Part shown: positions 18,919 through 28,297 of the stretch, piece by piece | Layout: each line of letters begins with the position of its first letter | Position numbering within the stretch: position 1 is the first letter of the stretch | Origin: Aliishimia sp963721175 | Lineage (GTDB): Bacteria; Pseudomonadota; Alphaproteobacteria; Rhodobacterales; Rhodobacteraceae | Length of the DNA: 64,000 bases | NCBI GenBank assembly: GCA_963721175.1 | Contig: CAVRIG010000014.1 | Span: 248,001-312,000 of the forward strand | Direction: 5' to 3' | Program-made: the position numbers and the translations under genes | The notes under the pieces: generated by a model | Database searches by the model: none | What the model saw: only the letters and a program-made list of their open reading frames with translations | Told to the model about the DNA's origin: nothing

Positions 18919-20285
18919 GCAGGGACCGCACGGAATTGCCACGGGTCCTGTGGCGCGGTTTCTGTCCGCCTGTGCAGCGCCGCCGCGCAGAGCGCCAGGG
19001 CCGACCCGATCCAGAAGGGTCGCTGTCGCATCCCGTTCGTCGTCACCTGGTAGAGTGCGATGGTGACGAAGGCGGCAAGCACGAACCTCGTGACGAAGCG
19101 GCGCTCCGGCGCCCATCGGGCGAACGCCGAATACCACAGCCGCGAGAAGATCACGGACCACCACGCCAGGAACGCGACGAAGGCCAGAACCCCGTTTTCG
19201 GCGAGGATGCTGACATAGGTGTTGTGCACTTCGTTGAGCCGGTAGGTCGGGGAAAACATTCCCGACCCGGTCCCGAAGAGGGGGTGACGCCACATGTTGG
19301 CCAGCGCGAACGTCGTCTCGGAGTAGCGGCTGCCGCCCCAGGCCTCGACATCGAGCGGGGCCTCGCGGCTCGTCTCGGCAAAGATCCTGAGCGCGCGCTC
19401 GAAGGGCGATGTGGTGACGAGCCCGTAGGCCTCGCTCCGATCACCCCAGATGGCGACCGCGTAGAGCCCGAAGGCGAGCGCACCAACCACGGCCAGGCCG
19501 AAGATCGGCGTCCGTCGAACGAGGCCCCGCGGACTGGTCGCGACGAGGACCACGCACAGCAGGACCGAAAGGACCATGATCGCGAAGGAGAGTCGGCTGC
19601 CGGTCCCGACCATCACGACGCATGCGCCGCCGAGAAGTACGATCGCAACGAGCCGGCGGAGCGCGGAATTGCAGCGCAAGCTCGCAAGCGCGCAGAAGAC
19701 GAAAAACGCCGGCCCGAGATAGGACGAGACCTGACCCGACAGTCGCATCGTCGCGCTGATCCGGTTGGTGACCGGATCGAAGGTCCAGGCCGGACGGAAA
19801 AGTCCGCTCGACGCGGCGACACCGACGACCACGATCATCGCAGCACCGGCGCCCCAGGCGAGGCAAGCGCGAAAGAGCCGCTCGTCGCTGTCGATCAGGC
19901 GGATCAGGACGCGAAAGCACAGGTAGCCGTAGATGTAGATGCACGAGAAGAGCAGCAGACGCTTCGGCTCCCCGCCGCCCAACAGGGCCAGGAGCGAAGA
20001 GACCGTGCACAGGACGATGAAGACGAGACCAAGCTGGTCCGCCAAACGCCGGCCTGCCGGTGGCGGAGACAGGAGGATGCCCCTGAGGGCCGCAACGGCG
20101 ATCGTCCAGGTCATCACCAGATCCGCGAAGGCAAGCCGGTCGCCGACCATGGGAAGTCCCGGCGTGATCGTGATGGCGGACAGGAATACGAAGGCATACG
20201 CCCCTTCGACCGGCGATCGGGCGATCCGCACGAGCAGGTAGAGCGCGGCCGGAGCCGCGAGAAGGCCGGCAAGAGCGAGCGTCAT
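18915..20285 (-). CDS. O-antigen ligase/polymerase-like membrane protein (Wzy_C)
   Basis: A 456-residue protein with about twelve hydrophobic segments. The large periplasmic loop region contains NEVHNTYVSILAENGVLAFV, the Wzy_C signature of O-antigen ligases and polysaccharide polymerases. In this locus, with a flippase and a Wzc-like protein, polymerase is the more likely role. The ATG at 20285 overlaps the preceding glycosyltransferase stop (ATGA). Confidence 0.85.
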   Translation of the reverse strand: MTLALAGLLAAPAALYLLVRIARSPVEGAYAFVFLSAITITPGLPMVGDRLAFADLVMTWTIAVAALRGILLSPPPAGRRLADQLGLVFIVLCTVSSLLALLGGGEPKRLLLFSCIYIYGYLCFRVLIRLIDSDERLFRACLAWGAGAAMIVVVGVAASSGLFRPAWTFDPVTNRISATMRLSGQVSSYLGPAFFVFCALASLRCNSALRRLVAIVLLGGACVVMVGTGSRLSFAIMVLSVLLCVVLVATSPRGLVRRTPIFGLAVVGALAFGLYAVAIWGDRSEAYGLVTTSPFERALRIFAETSREAPLDVEAWGGSRYSETTFALANMWRHPLFGTGSGMFSPTYRLNEVHNTYVSILAENGVLAFVAFLAWWSVIFSRLWYSAFARWAPERRFVTRFVLAAFVTIALYQVTTNGMRQRPFWIGSALALCAAALHRRTETAPQDPWQFRAVPA

Positions 20286-21136
20286 GCCGGATCGAAGCTT
20301 TCCTGCAGGCCCGCCCACCGGCGCAGCCGTCGCTTGGCCCGGTCCGGGAAGAGGTCGTAGACCAACCGCGTGAGTGGATAGAGCGCGTGCGTCGGCGGCA
20401 GCCGCAGACGCCAGACCGCCGACAGGCACAGGCGCGACAACATGCGGTTCTGCTTGCCGCGGCTGAACGACCGTTCGAAGAAACTGTCGGAGTGCAGATG
20501 CCGCGTCACGAGCGCGTCGGGCAGGTTCGCGACCTTGTGCCGCTCGGCCACGCGCAGGAACAGGTCGAAGTCGATCAGGAACCGTGCCGAGGGATCGTAC
20601 CCGAGACCCTGCTCCGCGATCTCCCGGCGGAACATGACGCCGCTGTGGGGGTAGGGAATGCACCGTGCGGCCATGCGCCGGATCGCCCGGTCCTCCAGGG
20701 GATATCGGCGGACCGCCGTCTCGCGCCGCCGGGCATCGACCCGACGTTCCGCACAGCCGAGCCAGGCCACACGTGGGTTTTCGTGCAGGAACGCGGCCTG
20801 CAATGCGAACCGGTCCCTGCGGGCCGTGTCATCCGCATCGAGGATGGCCACGAACTCGCCGCGCGCCAGGTGCACGCCCAGCGACAATGCGGCCGCACGA
20901 CCGATCCGGCCGGCTCGATGCACCCGCAACCTGGGATCCCGGAACGTGTCGAGGATTTCGGCGGTTCTGTCGGTCGATCCGTCATCGACAACCAACACCT
21001 CGAAGGAATCGAAACTTTGCGCCAGAAGGCTCTCGAGGGCATCACGGACCGCGTCTTCCGCATTGAAGACGGTAATCAGCCCGGTCACCGTGACCTGCGC
21101 AGGCGCGTTGCTCGGCCCGCGATCCCTCTTCGGCAT
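20282..21136 (-). CDS. Family 2 glycosyltransferase
   Basis: A 284-residue GT-A fold transferase. VTGLITVFNAEDAVRDALES, VLVVDDGSTD and AILDADDTARRDR give the nucleotide-sugar site and DXD-like motif. HSGVMFRREIAEQGLGYDPS marks the acceptor region. ATG 21136 is preferred because AGAGGA lies five bases before it, while the longer open frame would need a TTG. It is in the polysaccharide operon, 54 bases after the previous gene. Confidence 0.88.
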   Translation of the reverse strand: MPKRDRGPSNAPAQVTVTGLITVFNAEDAVRDALESLLAQSFDSFEVLVVDDGSTDRTAEILDTFRDPRLRVHRAGRIGRAAALSLGVHLARGEFVAILDADDTARRDRFALQAAFLHENPRVAWLGCAERRVDARRRETAVRRYPLEDRAIRRMAARCIPYPHSGVMFRREIAEQGLGYDPSARFLIDFDLFLRVAERHKVANLPDALVTRHLHSDSFFERSFSRGKQNRMLSRLCLSAVWRLRLPPTHALYPLTRLVYDLFPDRAKRRLRRWAGLQESFDPA

Positions 21137-21190
21137 TGTCCTCTGGTCTCCTGGCCCCGACAAGATCGCGGAGAAACTGACAGGTCTTGG

Positions 21191-22315
21191 TTAAGATTGC
21201 GTCGCCGCCGATCGGAGAGATGACCTCTGCGCCACCAGTGCCTCGAACAATCGAACGTAGCTTGCGGCCATCCTGCCATGGTCGAGCGCGTTCGCACGGA
21301 GGCGCGATTGCGGCAGGTGGCCAGACAGAGCGTCTGCCAGCGCGCCCGCGTCCCCACGCGGAAAGAACTGCGCGCCCTCGCCGAAGGATGCGACTTCCCG
21401 CAAGACCGGCAGATCCGACGTGATGACCGGCGTGCCCAACGCCATCGCTTCGGCCAGCACGAGCCCGTAGCCTTCCGTGCGGCTGGGCACCACCACGGCG
21501 CGCGCGCTCTTCATGCGGGCGAGTGCCGCCTGCCGTGGCAACCATCCCGTGAAGGTGACGCAATTCTCCGGTCCAAGCCGCGACGCCTGTCGCTCCAGCA
21601 CGCCGCGAAGCGGCCCGTCACCGATGATCTCGAGTGTCAGCGAGGGGTCGCGCGTTCGCGCCAGGGCGAGGGCCTCGAGGCAGAGGTCGATGCCCTTGGT
21701 TTCGACCAGACGCGCCGCGACCACGATAGGTTGCGGACCAGCGGCGCGGTCATGCGGTACCACGCCGGAGAGCGCTCGATGGTCGATGCCATTGCGGATG
21801 ACGACGTGCCGTCCCACCGCCCCGCCTTCATGCACCTCCGCATCCGGCGCGCCGTAGCTTCGCGCTACGGTGGACGAGACGTAGACCGCGCTGTCGACAC
21901 AGGCCGCGGCCATCCGGGTCCAGACGCGAAGATGGGGGGACAGCGCGCGGAAGTCTTCATGCCGGATTGCCACGATCGCGGCTATTCCCGCGGAACGGGC
22001 CTGCACGGCCGCCAAACCGCCTGGAACGACGAAATTGGTGACGACCACGTCCGGCCGGACCTCTGCCAGGTAGCGTGCGAAGGGCCTCGCAAACGCCAGG
22101 TGCTGGCGCAGGACGTCGTGCGGCCATCGTTTCGGGGGAACGACGATCCTCCGGTTCCATGCACCTTCCGCGCTCGCGTCTTCCCGCGCTGCATCCCCCT
22201 CGTCCCAACGGCAGGTAAAGACCTCGTGACCGGCCGCCTCTGCCGCGCGACCGATCACCCCCATGAGGCTCCAGATCGACTGCGCCCCGGCCCTGTCAAC
22301 TTGCAGGATCCTCAC
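21191..22315 (-). CDS. Family 4 glycosyltransferase
   Basis: A 374-residue GT-B transferase. The C-terminal domain carries PIVVAARLVETKGIDLCLEA, EIIGDGPLRGVLE and the donor-binding VVVPSRTEGYGLVLAEAMAL. The GTG start at 22315 overlaps the upstream stop (GTGA), showing translational coupling. Its role is addition of one sugar to the lipid-linked repeat unit; the sugar is unknown. Confidence 0.9.
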   Translation of the reverse strand: MRILQVDRAGAQSIWSLMGVIGRAAEAAGHEVFTCRWDEGDAAREDASAEGAWNRRIVVPPKRWPHDVLRQHLAFARPFARYLAEVRPDVVVTNFVVPGGLAAVQARSAGIAAIVAIRHEDFRALSPHLRVWTRMAAACVDSAVYVSSTVARSYGAPDAEVHEGGAVGRHVVIRNGIDHRALSGVVPHDRAAGPQPIVVAARLVETKGIDLCLEALALARTRDPSLTLEIIGDGPLRGVLERQASRLGPENCVTFTGWLPRQAALARMKSARAVVVPSRTEGYGLVLAEAMALGTPVITSDLPVLREVASFGEGAQFFPRGDAGALADALSGHLPQSRLRANALDHGRMAASYVRLFEALVAQRSSLRSAATQS

Positions 22316-23391
22316 GTCAGGACCGGTGCAGGGGTGGGCGGTTCCTGCGCGACGCGTTCGACGAGGTCGGCGAACCGGTCAAAGGTCACGTCGCCCGGGA
22401 AGGTTTCGCGGACGAATCGGGCGCCAGTCTGACCGACGCGGCGTCGGACGTCGCCATCCGCCTGCAGTTGCACCAGACGCTCGGCCAGCGCTGTATGGTG
22501 CCCGATCGGGAAGGTCCAGCCGGTGACACCTTCGCGGATGTAATCCCGCGCAGCCGCGTATTGGCTTGTGACCGTTGGCAAGCCCGTCGACATCGCCTCG
22601 ATCGGAGCAAGTCCGAAGCCCTCGAACCGGGCGGGGTGCACGAACACGTCGGCGCTGGCGAGAAAGGCGCGAAGCGCAGGTCGGTCCAGCGCGCCCGGAA
22701 GATCGAGATCGAGGCCAAGCTCGCGGCCCATGCACGTCAGATCGTTTCGCAAGGCACCCTCCCCTGCAATGGCAACTCTGACGGGAGTTTCGAGCCGGGC
22801 GGCGGCCCGCAGCAGCGTCGGCCAGTCCTTTTCCCGCGAAAGCCGCCCCGCACCTGCCACGACAAGCGGCCGGTCATCTGGCGCGCGATCCGGAAGCGCA
22901 GCCTCGGCAAAGCAGCGCTGCAGCGGCGGTGGGCAGACCGACGTCGGCACGCGCCGCATCGCCCGTCCGAAATCGGCGGCCGCCGCCGAGGATACCGTGA
23001 CGATCCCATCAGCGAGTGCGGCCGATGCCCTCCACGCGAGGCGATGCCGCAGCCCCCAAGCCCGGAGCGGTTGATGGTACGTGACGACGGTTCTCATTCC
23101 TCGAATTTTGGCAGCCAGCACTGCGGGCAGGAGTGAGGTATACAGGTGAGGGCACACGACCGAACTCCGGGGCATCGAGCGGAGGACGCCGAGGAATCCG
23201 GCCGTGCCCGAGGCGGAACGGCAACGAATGCCCGGAAAGCGTCGCGCCGCGCCGGCAGCGTCGCCGTCTAGGGTGACGATCACCACCTCGCGGGTCCGCA
23301 TCAGGTGTCGCGCCAGCTCCTCGACATAGGTCTCGGTGCCGCCGATCCCCGCACTCTCGAGCAGCATGACGCAGGCGGAAGGATGACTCAT
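22312..23391 (-). CDS. Family 4 glycosyltransferase
   Basis: A 359-residue GT-B transferase. It starts MSHPSACVMLLESAGIGGTE at 23391 with GAGGGG six bases upstream. The glycine-rich acceptor motif GIGGTETYVEELA and the donor motif VFVHPARFEGFGLAPIEAMS are clear. The ATG overlaps the flippase stop (ATGA). Confidence 0.9.
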   Translation of the reverse strand: MSHPSACVMLLESAGIGGTETYVEELARHLMRTREVVIVTLDGDAAGAARRFPGIRCRSASGTAGFLGVLRSMPRSSVVCPHLYTSLLPAVLAAKIRGMRTVVTYHQPLRAWGLRHRLAWRASAALADGIVTVSSAAAADFGRAMRRVPTSVCPPPLQRCFAEAALPDRAPDDRPLVVAGAGRLSREKDWPTLLRAAARLETPVRVAIAGEGALRNDLTCMGRELGLDLDLPGALDRPALRAFLASADVFVHPARFEGFGLAPIEAMSTGLPTVTSQYAAARDYIREGVTGWTFPIGHHTALAERLVQLQADGDVRRRVGQTGARFVRETFPGDVTFDRFADLVERVAQEPPTPAPVLT

Positions 23392-24725
23392 GCGCCCCTC
23401 CCGGCATGGTGGATCACGGCAAAAAGCAACACGGCGTAGTGCACGCACAGGCACGCGGTATAGAGCCCGATCGTCACCAGGGGTGAAGCATCCAGAGCGG
23501 CGGCCGCGACGAGGGCTCCGACGACCAGCACAGCGCGTTGGAATTGCAGTGCCAGAAAGTGCCGCTGCTGCCGCCGGATCATCAGGGCCGGCGAAATCGT
23601 GGAGGCGGGAACCTGCAGCAGGAGATGCAGCACCAGGATCTGTGCCATGGGGCCGGCACCCGCCCATCCTTCCCCGAGCAGGATCGGGAAGAGCAGGGGC
23701 CCGCAGCCGCCGATGGCGAGAACGGGGATCAGACCGCCGAAAAGCCCCCTGATGGCGTACCCTCGGGTCAGCCCTCCGATCGGTTTCTTCGCGCGTGCGC
23801 AGGCTGCGGCCTCGGCGGCAAAGGTGCGCGACAGGCTCGCCCCGAGCAGCCCCGCCGGCAGTGCCACCAGCATCGAGGCCATGGCGATCTCTCCCAGAAC
23901 GCCCGGCTCGAAGCGCATCGCCGACGCGAAGATCAGAGCCTGCATCGACAGATGCAGCAGCAGATCGGCAGGCAGTCGAAATGCTGGCACATCGCCGAAT
24001 TGGCGCGCCATTGACAGAACACGACGCAGGCGCGACTTCCAGCGGCGCGAGGCGCCCAGGCGCATCCGGAACGAACCGCGGGGCAGCAATGGCAAGATCG
24101 CCGCGACCTGCCCGGCGACCTGCCCGATCACCAGCCCAGGCCCAATATTGCCCGTCGACCCCAGCGTCAGTTTCATGGACGCCGCCGTGAGGCCCTGGGC
24201 CAGACTGGCATGTGACATGGAGACGAAAGCGGCGGTCCGGACCGCATACTGCGTGAGGATGTTCTGGAGCGCGAAGAGGAAAACCGCCGGCCCCAGCAGC
24301 ATCGCGAGGGAGGCGATCTCCATGCCAGTCCCGGTTGTCGGTCCCAGATGCAGTGCTAGGGAAGGTGCTGCCAGCGAGATCATGGTTGCATTCAGCGCCG
24401 CCAGCAGCATGAGCCCCACCGCGAAATCCCGCGCGGCGCCGTCCGATCTTGGAAGCGGCAGCGCGTCTTCGTAGCGCAGCGTCGCCAGCGGCGCGAAAAC
24501 CATCGAGATCCCGACGAAGAGCGACAACGTGCCGAACGCTTCCGGCGGATAGAGGCGCGCGATGAAGGGCATCGACAGGATGCCTGCTGCACGGGCCACG
24601 GACGACGCGGCCAGCAGCATCCCGATGGAGCGGACCCGGTGCGACAGAGCCGCCGGCCCCGCACCTCCCAAAGTTGGCCAGAGGGCGCCGCTCCGTCGAT
24701 CGAGTCCTGAGGATTGCATCTTCAT
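23388..24725 (-). CDS. Polysaccharide flippase (Wzx-like, MOP superfamily)
   Basis: A 445-residue membrane protein with twelve or so hydrophobic segments and the family opening SVARAAGILSMPFIARLYPP, EAFGTLSLFVGISMV. It would flip lipid-linked repeat units across the inner membrane for polymerisation. It is the first gene of the polysaccharide operon, so the operon promoter should lie between 24726 and the divergent HAD gene. Confidence 0.85.
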   Translation of the reverse strand: MKMQSSGLDRRSGALWPTLGGAGPAALSHRVRSIGMLLAASSVARAAGILSMPFIARLYPPEAFGTLSLFVGISMVFAPLATLRYEDALPLPRSDGAARDFAVGLMLLAALNATMISLAAPSLALHLGPTTGTGMEIASLAMLLGPAVFLFALQNILTQYAVRTAAFVSMSHASLAQGLTAASMKLTLGSTGNIGPGLVIGQVAGQVAAILPLLPRGSFRMRLGASRRWKSRLRRVLSMARQFGDVPAFRLPADLLLHLSMQALIFASAMRFEPGVLGEIAMASMLVALPAGLLGASLSRTFAAEAAACARAKKPIGGLTRGYAIRGLFGGLIPVLAIGGCGPLLFPILLGEGWAGAGPMAQILVLHLLLQVPASTISPALMIRRQQRHFLALQFQRAVLVVGALVAAAALDASPLVTIGLYTACLCVHYAVLLFAVIHHAGRGA

Positions 24726-24949
24726 TTTGCCGGGTTACACCCATGGTGTTAACCAAGACCTACTTGCAGCTTTGCATGGCTTTCGCAGGCCGGGATCAGC
24801 CTTCCGTCTGCCACTGCGGGCCCCGCATGGAACTGAACACCCGACCGGAGGTTCGCTTCTTGATGCGGTGCGTGCGCGAACGTCAGGCAATGGCTCCGCT
24901 CAGGTCGCGGCAATGAACGGCGGGCCGGCCTCAGGCGAAGGGGATGGGA

Positions 24950-26509
24950 ATGACTGCATCTACTGACGGAGACGCGGACAGGATCGCTGCCGTCATCTTC
25001 GACATGGACGGAGTCGTGACTGACACCGCGGAGGCGCATTTCGCGACATGGAAGCACGTGTTCGATGCGTTACTTGCCAGCCGCGACACGGCTCCCTTCA
25101 CGCGGCGCGACTACCTCGCCCATCTGGACGGGGTGTCGCGCCACGAGGGCGTTTGTCGCTTTCTCTCGTCGCGGAACATATCCCTGCCCGAAGGAGAAGC
25201 GGACGACGCGGGTCCGGACACGATGCGCGGCCTTGGCAATCTCAAGAACCAGATTTTCGCAGATTGGCTTCGGGAGCATCCGGTTCCGGTCTTCGACGAC
25301 GCGGTGGAGATGGTCCGCGGGCTGAAGGTGGCCGGCGTGAAGGTCGCAGTCTTTTCCGACGGCCGCAACGCCGCCCGCGTCCTCCGCGGCGCGGGCCTCG
25401 ACGAATTGTTCGACGCCACCGTCGACGGCACCGACGCGGAGGAGCTGGACCTCGGGCGCAAGCCGGATCCGGGGCAACTGATCGAGGCGGCCCGACGACT
25501 CGGCGCGGCGCCCGCGGAGACGGCCGTGATCGAGGGTGCGGTCGCGGGCGTGCAGGCCGGGGCCGCGGGTCGCTTCGCCCTCGTGATCGGAGTGACCCGC
25601 CTGCAGGACGACCCGGGGGCTCAACGCCACGCCCTGCGCGCGAACGGCGCCGACCTCGTGGTGCGCGACCTGCGGCGGCTCCTCCTGCCGGAGGGCGGCG
25701 GTCTCCGGACGCTCCACCGCCTGCCGCTCGTCTGGGACCGGCTCGAGGAGATCGGCGCACGTGTGGAGGGCCGGCGGCTGGCAGTGTTCCTCGACTTCGA
25801 CGGGACGCTGTCGCCCATCGTCGCCGATTACCGCGACGCGGCGATCACCGAGGAGACACGCAGCGCCATCCGGCACCTGTCCGACCGCTGCCCCGTCGCG
25901 ATCATCAGCGGCCGTGACCTGAAGGACGTGCAGGCGCGGGTGGGCATCGAGGATGCGATCTATGCCGGCAGCCACGGATTTGACATCGCCGGACCCGGCG
26001 GCCTGAAGCAGCGGCCGGAGGCGGCGGAAGGGTTCCTGCAGCCCATCGGGGACGCCCACGAGGAACTGCGCGCGGCCTTGGCAGAGATCGACGGCGCGAG
26101 CGTCGAACGCAAGACCTTTTCCGTGGCGGTGCACTACCGGGAAGTGGTCGAGGACGACGTCTCGAAGCTGGAGGCAATCGTCGACCGCGTCGTGGGCGGG
26201 CACGACAAGCTGCGCAAGGGCCGCGGCAAGAAGGTGATAGAGATCCAGCCGCGCGCCGACTGGGACAAGGGCCGCGCCGTCGATTGGTTATTGTCGAACA
26301 CTCCGCTCGGCGAGAACGGTGCGCTGCCGCTCTATCTCGGCGACGACCTGACGGACGAGGACGCCTTCGCCACACTGGACGGTCGTGGGATCTGCATCGC
26401 GGTGCGCGGCGACGGCCGTGCGACGCTGGCCGACTACACGCTGGACAACCCCGACGACGTGCGCCGTTTTCTCGGCTGGCTGAGCGAGCGGGCCGAGGCG
26501 TCACAATGA
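24950..26509 (+). CDS. Fusion of HAD phosphatase/beta-phosphoglucomutase-like domain and trehalose-6-phosphate phosphatase
   Basis: This protein of about 519 residues has two catalytic domains. Residues about 10-245 form a HAD-IA unit: FDMDGVVTDTAEAHFATWKH, KVAVFSDGRNA and GRKPDPG, resembling beta-phosphoglucomutases. Residues about 275-515 form an OtsB-type trehalose-phosphatase: AVFLDFDGTLSPIVADYRDA, AIISGRDLKDVQ, VIEIQPRADWDKG and LGDDLTDEDAF. I prefer ATG 24950 over 24944 because AAGGGG then has normal spacing. The stop overlaps the GH65 remnant start (ATGA), so it was built to make or break a glucosyl disaccharide with that enzyme. Confidence 0.88.
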   Translation: MTASTDGDADRIAAVIFDMDGVVTDTAEAHFATWKHVFDALLASRDTAPFTRRDYLAHLDGVSRHEGVCRFLSSRNISLPEGEADDAGPDTMRGLGNLKNQIFADWLREHPVPVFDDAVEMVRGLKVAGVKVAVFSDGRNAARVLRGAGLDELFDATVDGTDAEELDLGRKPDPGQLIEAARRLGAAPAETAVIEGAVAGVQAGAAGRFALVIGVTRLQDDPGAQRHALRANGADLVVRDLRRLLLPEGGGLRTLHRLPLVWDRLEEIGARVEGRRLAVFLDFDGTLSPIVADYRDAAITEETRSAIRHLSDRCPVAIISGRDLKDVQARVGIEDAIYAGSHGFDIAGPGGLKQRPEAAEGFLQPIGDAHEELRAALAEIDGASVERKTFSVAVHYREVVEDDVSKLEAIVDRVVGGHDKLRKGRGKKVIEIQPRADWDKGRAVDWLLSNTPLGENGALPLYLGDDLTDEDAFATLDGRGICIAVRGDGRATLADYTLDNPDDVRRFLGWLSERAEASQ

Positions 26510-27470
26510 GCAACTTGTGCCTGACCGACACCTGCAACGATGCGGAAAATGAGGGCCTGCGGGAGACGCTCTGCGCGCTCGGCAACGGCGACAGGGTCAC
26601 GCGCGCCGCCGCACCCGACGCGGTGACCTGCGACGTGCAATGTCGCGGCACATATCTCGCCGGGGCTACGACCGCCTGCGCTCCGACGTCGCCGGGCACC
26701 GGACCGAGAACGAGGATTTGGTCAACAGTTGGATCTGAAGGCGAGTGTCGCGACCCGCGTGCTGCGCTTCCGCGACAGCGAGGAGCGCCTGACGCGATGG
26801 GACGAACGGCTGATCGTGTCGATGCACCACCCTCACCACGCGGCACTTTCCGTGACCCTGATGGATCTGGCGCGCTCAGCCTGCGATCTGGCATCGACGG
26901 CACCGTGACCAACTGGGGCGTCGCGCGCTACCGCGAACTGGAAGGGCGGCACCTCGAGACGCTGCAGACCTCGCGCGAGGACGGCGGCGTTGACGCTGCG
27001 TCTTCATACTTTTCACCTGCTGCAGACCGCGTCGGTTCATTCGGTGGAGAGGTACATCGGCATGCCGCCATGCGGCTGGCACGGCGAAGCTTATCGCGGC
27101 CACATCTAGTGGGACGAACTCTTCATCTTTCCCTACCTGACGCTGCGGATGCCGGTGCTGACACGTGCGCTCCTTCACTACCGCTACCGACGGCTGGACC
27201 AGGCGCGGCGGGCCACGCGCGACGCCGGCTTCGCGGGGGCGATGTTCCCCTGCGCCAGCAGGCCCACCTCAATCCCAGGTCCGGGCGCTGGATTCACGAC
27301 AACTTCCGGCGCCAGCGGCATATCGGCTCCGTCATCGCCTACAATGTGTGGGAATACGTGCAGGCGACCGACGACTGCGACTTCATGCGCGACTACGCAG
27401 CGGAGTTCTTCTGCGAGATCGCGCGGTTCTCGGCCAACATGGCCGAGGAGCGCCTCGACGGGCGCTATGG
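26506..27470 (+). pseudogene. Glycoside hydrolase family 65 (disaccharide phosphorylase) remnant
   Basis: Broken pieces of a GH65 phosphorylase (trehalose, kojibiose or maltose type) lie in order. The N-terminus reads AENEGLRETLCALGNG, then GTYLAG and RTENEDLVN in shifted frames. A middle piece has HHPHHAALSVTL and DGTVTNWGVARYRELEGRHL. Then come GWHGEAYRGHI followed by an in-frame stop, DELFIFPYLTLRMPVLTRAL, LNPRSGRWI and YNVWEYVQATDDCDFMRDYA. Large internal parts are missing, including the region before the catalytic acid. The gene stops abruptly after ERLDGRYGI near 27470, where opposite-strand coding begins. GH65 proteins are about 750 residues; less than half remains. Confidence 0.8.
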
Positions 27471-28290
27471 CATATCCCTGCCTCTTCGAAACTCTCGTCC
27501 AAGGACCGGCGTAGCGCGTCCGCCACATCCCCGATATGAATGTAGGTTCCGTCCGTCACCTTCATAATCTGTGACAGTGGGGCCGCGTGGTCGAACGCGT
27601 GCCCGTTAGCTATGAAATTCTCGGAGCGCCCGACGGAACAGCTTCTCCATCCGCCGGTGCCGGAGAAATCGCGCTCGCGCCGGCCAAAGTCCTTGCGTAG
27701 GACCAGAGGCCAATAGACGTTATCGCGCACGCCGAATTCGTGGCGACAATTCTCGAAAGTCATGTTGGCGAGATCCCCGTGCCGAAAGTCCCTGCACGTC
27801 ACGCCAAGGCTCAAGTGATGATCTGCGTGGTGGACAAAACGGTGTTCCGAACCTTCGCGGCAAGAGCCGCGCACATCCCGATCGAGTTTTGATGATGGAA
27901 CAAGAGCGCCAGAGGCCCTGGGTTCGTCTTGTCCAGAACTTCTCTGACTGCCTCGGAACGCGCCTCCGTATCAGGTCCTTCCGCGATCGTGACCGCCGGT
28001 CAGAAAGCGAACTGGGATGCAATGGCTGCATCAGCGCGGTCGAAATCATCCGCCAGCGGAATGCTGACCGGTCCGTCAAAAAGTGCCAGCGATCGCCGCC
28101 TCGATCCGGGTCGGACCCATGTTGTGGATCCGCGGGTCGGATTCGACGAGGCGAGAATGCGCGAGACGGCGGCGTCGATGTCGGCCTTGAGAGCGCGAAA
28201 AATTCGCCCAGATCGAGAAGCGGATGTCCATCATCCGTGTTGCACGAGATGCAACCGACCGTCGTTCTCCGCGCCCTCCCTCGAATCTGC
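27466..28290 (-). pseudogene. Glycosyltransferase-like gene remnant, 3' end lost
   Basis: On the minus strand several frames join into one sensible protein: IFRALKADIDAAVSRILASS, then GPVSIPLADDFDRADAAIAS, then PGPLALLFHHQNSIGMCAAL, then FVHHADHHLSLGV, NVYWPLV and GGTYIHIGDVADAL-like text. The HADH and NVYWPL stretches recall glycosyltransferases with an NHADH motif, but I do not recognise the family firmly. It ends at about 27470, directly against the GH65 remnant. At least two frameshifts are present and the start is uncertain. Confidence 0.45.
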
Positions 28291-28297
28291 CCATGTT

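Noticed and set aside
18897..20360. Plus-strand open frame of 487 codons, very charged
   Set aside because: It is antisense to the O-antigen ligase-like gene, whose membrane segments and Wzy_C motif are convincing.
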